In this document: positions 5,395 to 5,551 of the stretch, in pieces | Layout of the letters: every line of letters begins with the position of its first letter | Numbering within the stretch: position 1 is the stretch's first letter | From: an uncultured Bacilli bacterium | Lineage (GTDB): Bacteria; Bacillota_I; Bacilli_A; RF39; UBA660 | Assembly (NCBI GenBank): GCA_934090595.1 | Contig: CAKOJO010000070.1 | Span: 1-5,551 of the forward strand | Length of the DNA: 5,551 nucleotides | Direction: 5' to 3' | The notes under the pieces: model-generated | What the model saw: only the letters and a program-made list of their open reading frames with translations | What the model was told of the DNA's origin: nothing | Database searches by the model: none | Made by a program: the position numbers and the translations under genes

Positions 5395-5402
5395 GGATGA
5401 CA
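5384..5402 (+). repeat. 19-bp direct repeat, right flank of unit 2
   Basis: GGATGACAAATGGATGACA is the exact partner of 2450-2468. It lies about 40 nt after the stop codon of SEC-C copy 3, so the pair brackets the whole three-gene cargo of unit 2. It contains two GGATGACA cores with an 11-bp period. Confidence 0.85.
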
Positions 5403-5440
5403 ATTTATTAATTTTCTAATTTAGAATTACTTGATTTTTC

Positions 5441-5539
5441 TTATTTTCCGTGGCATTGTTTGTATTTCTTCCCTGACCCACATGTTGTAGGAACTCCCAT
5501 ATTTATAATACTTATAATATTTATAATATTATTGATATT
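5441..5539 (-). pseudogene. SEC-C zinc-motif coding tail, copy 3 (no supported start)
   Basis: An open frame runs from a stop at 5542-5540 to TAA at 5443-5441 and ends in TTCGSGKKYKQCHGK. The last pair is Cys-His, as in the SecA-type version of the motif. The first Cys is replaced by Thr, leaving three ligands. An in-frame ATG at 5500-5498 would give a 19-residue peptide, but no ribosome binding site precedes it. Upstream, NIINIISIIN is encoded by the 9-bp array. No GC-rich terminator follows, unlike copies 1 and 2. The cargo belonging to this tail lies outside the window. Confidence 0.7.
5504..5539 (-). repeat. 9-bp tandem repeat before SEC-C copy 3
   Basis: The minus strand reads AATATCAAT, AATATTATA, AATATTATA, AGTATTATA, then AAT leading into the SEC-C frame. 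Shifted by one base these are the same units as block A before copy 2, including one A-to-G variant unit. Frame and distance to the SEC-C motif are similar in both places. Confidence 0.75.
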
Positions 5540-5551
5540 TCAAGGCTTTAG

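Noticed and set aside
5338..5403. A 22-codon N-terminal extension of the degenerate HD protein
   Set aside because: It is encoded by the repeat and palindrome region and lacks a ribosome binding site. The ATG at 5337 has GGAGGAG before it and matches the start of the paralogue.

Overview
This is an AT-rich window whose genes all lie on the minus strand. It uses the standard bacterial code (TGG for Trp, no internal TGA) and strong AGGAGG-type ribosome binding sites. A low-GC Firmicute (Clostridia- or Bacilli-like) fits best; nothing here fixes the genus. The gene content (RhuM, HD and Nudix hydrolases, a queuosine-salvage enzyme, an anchored membrane protein) looks like an accessory region or genomic island.

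Layout in the direction of transcription (high to low coordinates). (a) 5551-5441: the end of a unit cut by the window edge, made of a 9-bp tandem repeat and a short start-less frame coding for a SEC-C zinc motif (copy 3). (b) Unit 2, 5402-2237: a 19-bp repeat, a degenerate HD protein (5337-4699), an HD-Nudix fusion (4697-3588), RhuM (3555-2533), a second exact copy of the 19-bp repeat, 9-bp tandem repeats, SEC-C copy 2 and a terminator. (c) Unit 1, about 2196-126: TATCTAA-type repeats, a small membrane-anchored protein (1991-1341), a Qng1-like queuosine 5'-phosphate N-glycosylase (1300-371), another TATCTAA-type doublet, 10-bp AGTGC repeats, SEC-C copy 1 and a terminator. (d) Unit 0, 84-1: an AAAACGTATCTAA repeat, a promoter-like leader resembling that of unit 1, and the first codons of another gene.

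The main observation is this repeated architecture: unit-specific repeat doublet, one to three cargo genes, the same doublet again, short tandem repeats, SEC-C-coding tail, terminator, next unit. It resembles an array of interchangeable gene cassettes in one orientation, each ending in a SEC-C tail. No recombinase is visible in the window. The SEC-C copies differ mostly at synonymous positions but have no recognisable start or ribosome binding site.

Within unit 2 the two HD proteins are paralogues. One keeps the HD metal ligands and carries a complete Nudix box. The other has lost most of the ligands and is probably a pseudoenzyme, translationally coupled to its partner. The cargo genes are known families; the cassette framework does not match any system I recognise.
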